Source of the DNA: Candidatus Desulfovibrio trichonymphae
Lineage (GTDB): Bacteria; Desulfobacterota; Desulfovibrionia; Desulfovibrionales; Desulfovibrionaceae
Direction: 5' to 3'
Assembly (NCBI RefSeq): GCF_002355955.1
Contig: NZ_AP017368.1
Location: 671,001-735,000, forward strand
Length of the DNA stretch: 64,000 nucleotides
Shown here: positions 57,752 through 64,000 of the stretch, piece by piece
Layout: each line of letters begins with the position of its first letter
How positions within the stretch are numbered: position 1 is the stretch's first letter
Position numbers and translations under genes: made by a program
The notes under the pieces: model-generated
Seen by the model: the letters and a program-made list of their open reading frames with translations, nothing else
Told to the model about the DNA's origin: nothing
The model's database searches: none

Positions 57752-58342
57752 CTACTTTTTGCCTTCAATAGTCTGGACTATTTTGCGGGCTACGGGTTTC
57801 ACGAGATCGCACAGGGTGTCCAGCAGCAGATTTTCCGCCGCAGAAGATGAGGGAAGACCGCTGCGCGATTGTGAAGAATGATACGCGTCGCGCAAAATAC
57901 GATTTTGACGATTGGCCAGCGTATAGTTAATGCTCAGCTCTGTGGCAAGGTCTGTGGCTGAGATTTCACGCAGCCACAGGACGCTCAGTTCGCCTGTGAC
58001 GAGATAGTCCGGATTGCCGCTGCTCGCCTGTTTTACCGTTGTGGAATACGAAACCTGCACGCCGTTGCGCGCGAGTTCGTCAGCCAGCGCACGGCTGACC
58101 CAGTCTGCAATATTGTCGCCGGTGACAAAGACGCTGTTGTCGCGCCGCACGCCAAGGCGCGTCATGTCAGAGCGACTGTCGGCAAAAGTCACTACGCATA
58201 CATGTACGGCGTTGGGAGCGGGAAGCACGGCTGCGTCCAGCGGCGGCTGATTCAGCAGCCGCACGTTGTTGCTTGGCCCGCACGCCGTGAGCAGCAGTGT
58301 GACCAGCAGAGAAAGAGGAAGAACAACGCGAACGTAATTCAT
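57752..58342 (-). CDS. YajG-like lipoprotein
   Basis: From the ATG at 58342 the 196-residue protein begins MNYVRVVLPLSLLVTLLLTAC, a lipoprotein signal with Cys21. The mature part, with VVTFADSRSDMTRLGVR, GDNIADWVSRALADELARNGVQV and a conserved LVTGELSVLWL, resembles the YajG family of small outer-membrane lipoproteins. Function in that family is not established. The open frame goes back to 58459 but the signal peptide fixes the start. Divergent from serS. The protein is probably anchored to the inner or outer membrane facing the periplasm. Confidence 0.75.
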   Translation of the reverse strand: MNYVRVVLPLSLLVTLLLTACGPSNNVRLLNQPPLDAAVLPAPNAVHVCVVTFADSRSDMTRLGVRRDNSVFVTGDNIADWVSRALADELARNGVQVSYSTTVKQASSGNPDYLVTGELSVLWLREISATDLATELSINYTLANRQNRILRDAYHSSQSRSGLPSSSAAENLLLDTLCDLVKPVARKIVQTIEGKK

Positions 58343-58534
58343 GACGGCCTCGTGCAGGTTTGAGAGATTTGTAAAAAATATACAATACTTGATGCTAACC
58401 TGAAAACAGTCGTCTTGCAAGGGGTTATTGCCCGTGGTATACAGCCCGCACCATGTCATTGCGTTGCCGGGTGAAGATCGGCATTGAAAATGTCAACCTC
58501 ATCAAGCGCGGGTTGATCCAACTGCGGGACGACC

Positions 58535-59806
58535 ATGATTGATCTCAAGCTTGTGCAAAAACAGCCGGAAGTGCTGGCAAAAGCTCTGGCTGACCGGCAT
58601 TCTGCCATTCATGTAAGTGAATTTCTTGCGCTGGACGCCCGTCGCCGTTCTCTGCTCGCCGAGGTAGAGGCTTTGAAAAACAGGCGCAATACCACATCTG
58701 CCGAGCTTGCCGTCCTCAAGCGCGCAGGGCAGGATATTTCGGCCATGCAGACGGAGCTTGGCGGGCTTTCTGACCGCATCAAGGCGCTGGATGTTGAAAC
58801 TGCGCGGGCCAAAGCCGATGTTGAGGCCTGGCTTTTGCGCGTGCCCAATATTCCGGCTATCTCCGTGCCGGCCGGTTGTGACGAATCGGAAAATGTGGAA
58901 CTGCGCCGATGGGCGCGCCCGCGTGATTTTGATTTCCCGGTCAGGGAACACGGTGATCTGGGCGCGCGCCTTGGCGGTTTTGATTTTGAGCGGGCAGGGC
59001 GGATCACCGGCAGCCGTTTTGTATTTTTTTTCGCTTGGGCAGCGCGTCTTGAGCGGGCGCTCGTTAATTTTTTTCTGGATCAGCACGCGCGCTGCGGTTA
59101 TATTGAGATATGCCCTCCCCTTATGGTTAATCGTGCTTCCATGACAGGCACAGGCCAGTTGCCCAAATTTGAGGAAGACCTTTTTGCGTTGCGCGACAGG
59201 GATTATTATCTAATTCCCACCGCAGAAGTGCCGCTGACAAATTTGCACTCCGGCGAAAGCCTTGACGAGGCGGACCTGCCGTGCGCCTACTGCGCGGCCA
59301 CGCCTTGTTTTCGTTCCGAAGCAGGCGCGGCGGGCAAGGACACGAGAGGCATTATACGGATGCACCAGTTCGCCAAGGTTGAGATGGTGCGCTTTGCCCA
59401 CCCTGACGACAGCTTCAATCAACTTGAAATCATGCTCGGCCACGCATGCGCGCTGCTGGAACTTCTGGAACTGCCCTACAGGGTTGTCACGCTCTGCACC
59501 GGAGATATGGGCTTCAGCGCCGCAAAAACGTATGATGTGGAAGTATGGCTGCCCGCGCAGAGCGTGTACCGTGAAATATCCTCCTGTTCCAACTGCACGG
59601 ATTTTCAGGCCAGACGGGCTGACATACGTTTCAAGCCCAAAGGCGGCAAAGCCGCTTTTGTCCATACGCTTAACGGTTCCGGCCTGCCCGCTGGACGCGC
59701 CATGGCCGCTATTCTGGAAAACGGCCAGCAAAGAGACGGCAGCGTGCGTCTGCCCGAAATTCTCGTTCCCTATATGGGCGGCGTGGAATGCATTGAACCG
59801 CTGTAA
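58535..59806 (+). CDS. serS: Seryl-tRNA synthetase
   Basis: SerS charges tRNA-Ser (and tRNA-Sec if present) with serine. The 423-residue class II enzyme has the N-terminal coiled-coil tRNA-binding arm ([18 protein letters not shown] to about residue 100). The core has the motif-2 segment [26 protein letters not shown] and the motif-3 region [17 protein letters not shown]. Length fits (415-430). It begins 192 nt from the divergent lipoprotein gene and ends 50 nt from the convergent binding-protein gene. Confidence 0.97.
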   Translation: MIDLKLVQKQPEVLAKALADRHSAIHVSEFLALDARRRSLLAEVEALKNRRNTTSAELAVLKRAGQDISAMQTELGGLSDRIKALDVETARAKADVEAWLLRVPNIPAISVPAGCDESENVELRRWARPRDFDFPVREHGDLGARLGGFDFERAGRITGSRFVFFFAWAARLERALVNFFLDQHARCGYIEICPPLMVNRASMTGTGQLPKFEEDLFALRDRDYYLIPTAEVPLTNLHSGESLDEADLPCAYCAATPCFRSEAGAAGKDTRGIIRMHQFAKVEMVRFAHPDDSFNQLEIMLGHACALLELLELPYRVVTLCTGDMGFSAAKTYDVEVWLPAQSVYREISSCSNCTDFQARRADIRFKPKGGKAAFVHTLNGSGLPAGRAMAAILENGQQRDGSVRLPEILVPYMGGVECIEPL

Positions 59807-59856
59807 GCAAACACGGCCGTGCCCAGGCTGATTTCAGTCTTGTGGATTTATACTCA

Positions 59857-61032
59857 TTACCGGGGGCAAACGGATTCCACGAAGGAAAACTGGCTGCTCT
59901 GGTCAATTTCCACGACAACGGCGCATTTTACGGGGTCGCCCTGTGCGTCGAAGTGCATGCTGCCGGTGATGCCGTCGAAATTTTTCATGGACACCAAGTT
60001 ATCACGGATGAGTTTACGCATAGTGCGGACATTCTTGTCCACTTTGCCGCCGTTCTGGATGGCCTGAGTGATGATCAGCACTGCGTCCCAAGTAAGGGCG
60101 GCCACGTCGTCTGGCACATAGCCGTATTTAACTTTATATTTGTCGATAAAGGCCTTGGTCGCGCCGGTGGCTCTGGCAGCGGCGTAGTGAGTGGAAAAAA
60201 ACTGTCCGATGCAGTCCTTGCCGCAGAGTTTCATCAATTCGGCGGAACCCCAAGTGTCAGAGCCCATGAACGGCCCCTTGTAACCCAGCTCCCGCCCTTG
60301 ACGCACAATCAAAGCTACGAAATTGTAGTTTTCCGGCAGAAAAATAAAGTCCGGTTTCATGGCAATAATCTTGGTCAACTGGGCGGAAAAATCTTGGTCT
60401 TTGGGGCCATGCGACTCCATGGCGATAATGGAGTCGGCACCGTTCAGACTTTCCCAGCTTTTTTTGAAATTATCGGCCAGACCTTTGGAATAATCGTTGG
60501 AAATCTCAAACATGACGGCAGCGATTTTAGCGCTGAATTTTTTAGCCGCGAAATTGGCAGCCACCGGAGCCTGGAAGGAATCCAGGAAGGCGGCCCGAAA
60601 TACCCAAGGCCTGTCTCTGGTGACCTCCGGGTTGGTGGACCAGGGGGTAATCATGGGGACTTCATTGTCATCCGCCACGCCGCCCGCCGGAACAGCCTGA
60701 CGCGAAGACTGCGGCCCGACTATGACGATAACGTTGTCGCGGTCAATGAGCTTCAGGGTCGCGTTTACCGCAGATTCCGGCTTGGACTCGTTGTCCTCGT
60801 AAATGAATTCCAGCGGAAAACGCCTGCCGCCCACCAGAAGCCCGCCAGCGGCGTTCACTTCATCCTTAAACATCTCCGCCGCGTATTTGGTGGATTCGCC
60901 CACCATGGGGATTTCGCCAGTCAGCGGAATGGGAAAGCCTATTTTAATACTTTGTCCAGCCGCCGGCGCAAAGTTGATGAATAGCGCCATCAAACAGCCT
61001 ATTAACGCGAGAATTAATAATCGCCTTGCCAT
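59857..61032 (-). CDS. LivK-type amino-acid ABC transporter binding protein
   Basis: This is a 391-residue periplasmic substrate-binding protein of the branched-chain amino acid (LivK/LivJ) family. A signal peptide is visible (MARRLLILALIGCLMALFINFAPAAGQS; cleavage expected near residue 26). The mature part starts IKIGFPIPLTGEIPMVGEST and holds VGPQSSRQAVPAGGVADD, TPWSTNPEVT and GSDTWGSAELMKLCG. The ATG at 61032 has an AAGGA site; the open frame to 61107 lacks one. No permease or ATPase genes are adjacent, so the membrane partners are elsewhere or missing. Ligand unknown; amino acids, amides or short organic acids are all possible for the family. Confidence 0.9.
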   Translation of the reverse strand: MARRLLILALIGCLMALFINFAPAAGQSIKIGFPIPLTGEIPMVGESTKYAAEMFKDEVNAAGGLLVGGRRFPLEFIYEDNESKPESAVNATLKLIDRDNVIVIVGPQSSRQAVPAGGVADDNEVPMITPWSTNPEVTRDRPWVFRAAFLDSFQAPVAANFAAKKFSAKIAAVMFEISNDYSKGLADNFKKSWESLNGADSIIAMESHGPKDQDFSAQLTKIIAMKPDFIFLPENYNFVALIVRQGRELGYKGPFMGSDTWGSAELMKLCGKDCIGQFFSTHYAAARATGATKAFIDKYKVKYGYVPDDVAALTWDAVLIITQAIQNGGKVDKNVRTMRKLIRDNLVSMKNFDGITGSMHFDAQGDPVKCAVVVEIDQSSQFSFVESVCPR

Positions 61033-61157
61033 ATGTATTCCTTTTCCACACTGCTTCCACACTGCTGAGAAACCCTTTACAGGGAAGTGTATACAATTAC
61101 ATTGCAAAACGCAATTGACAGGTATTTTTGCAGAGGCATGTTATGGAGGGAGAGGGG

Positions 61158-61192
61158 AGAAAAAGAAAAGCCCCCGGCGTTGTACGGGGGCT
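61158..61192 (-). terminator. Terminator of the rRNA operon
   Basis: AGCCCCCG and CGGGGGCT form a hairpin on the minus strand just beyond the 5S rRNA. TTTTCTTTTT follows. It is at the expected end of the 23S-5S unit. Confidence 0.85.
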
Positions 61193-61202
61193 CTCAAACA
61201 AT

Positions 61203-61314
61203 TTGGCAGCGGCCTACTTTCCCACAAAAAGCATGCAGTATCATCGGCGATGAAGAGCTTAACTGCCGAGTTCGGAATGGGATCGGGTGTACCCTCTTCT
61301 CCATGGCTGCCAAA
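61203..61314 (-). rRNA. rrf: 5S ribosomal RNA
   Basis: About 112 nt on the minus strand with the ends pairing (TGGCAGCC at the 5' end, GGCTGCCA-type 3' end on the opposite side). The 5S-specific CCGAACTCGGCAGTTAAGC lies internally. It sits about 50 nt downstream of the 23S rRNA and before a terminator. Boundaries are accurate to a few bases. Confidence 0.92.
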
Positions 61315-61359
61315 AGCTCGGCCATATATAATTGACAGGGAAGGAAGGAGTTTCTTTCA

Positions 61360-64000
<2,641 letters not shown>

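Noticed and set aside
56732..57850. Plus-strand ORF of 372 codons
   Set aside because: It is antisense to ugd and the lipoprotein gene; Ugd motifs are intact on the other strand.

Overview
The window looks like a chromosomal segment of a Desulfovibrio-type sulfate-reducing bacterium (Desulfovibrionaceae). This is inferred from gene content and order, since no database search was possible. The supporting features are a uroporphyrinogen-III methyltransferase/synthase fusion, futalosine-type menaquinone genes (mqnC, mqnE, mqnD), a hydrogenase maturation protease, an ispG-proS-xseA-xseB-ispA-dxs cluster and a hom gene flanked by two aminotransferase genes. Most of the DNA is dense housekeeping sequence with short or overlapping gene junctions. 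Several genes are broken: a Fic gene, an IS5-type transposase, a small unknown gene and a tRNA-Gly copy. A lineage undergoing gene loss, perhaps host-associated, would fit, but that is inference.

Layout. 1-3.4 kb (minus): rarA (runs off the left edge), rsmE and an unrecognised 569-residue protein. 4.0-4.65 kb: fic pseudogene. 4.7-12.2 kb (minus): isoprenoid/DNA-repair operon ispG-proS-xseA-xseB-ispA-dxs. 12.3-13.4 kb: ychF. 13.5-20.2 kb (minus): trpE-trpGD-trpC-trpF-trpB-trpA, preceded by a promoter, a short leader peptide with a Trp codon and a transcription attenuator. 20.4-22.7 kb (minus): xth and three lipoprotein genes. 22.9-23.1 kb: a broken small gene. 23.3-27.1 kb (plus): pepA, the cobA-hemD fusion and purN, noticeably GC-richer than the left part. 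27.2-31.1 kb (minus): an NtrC-type regulator, a zinc-ribbon protein, gpmI and rsfS. 31.6-34.25 kb (plus): lysA and a MATE transporter. 34.2-37.9 kb: an FKBP-type isomerase, mqnC and mqnE (minus) and mqnD (plus). 38.2-38.7 kb: IS5-type transposase remnant. 38.7-41.4 kb: aspA and a Dcu transporter. 41.5-43.8 kb (minus): priA. 43.9-47.5 kb (plus): argF, then pyrB and pyrC behind a pyrBI-like leader ORF and terminator. 47.5-51.3 kb (minus): aminotransferase, hom, aminotransferase. 51.6-54.7 kb (minus): a large autotransporter with beta-helix-type repeats. 55.2-55.5 kb: tRNA-Gly, tRNA-Cys and a decayed tRNA-Gly. 55.7-61.0 kb: hydrogenase maturation protease, ugd, a YajG-like lipoprotein, serS and a LivK-type binding protein. 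61.2-64.0 kb (minus): 5S rRNA and most of 23S rRNA, running off the right edge.

Together the genes retain tryptophan, pyrimidine, arginine, lysine/threonine-branch, isoprenoid, menaquinone and siroheme/heme-precursor synthesis, plus an aspartate-fumarate module (aspA-dcu) that could feed fumarate respiration. The most interesting points are the two sequence-legible attenuators (trp and pyrB), the repeat-built autotransporter, the three-gene lipoprotein cluster containing a paralogous pair, and the molecular fossils.
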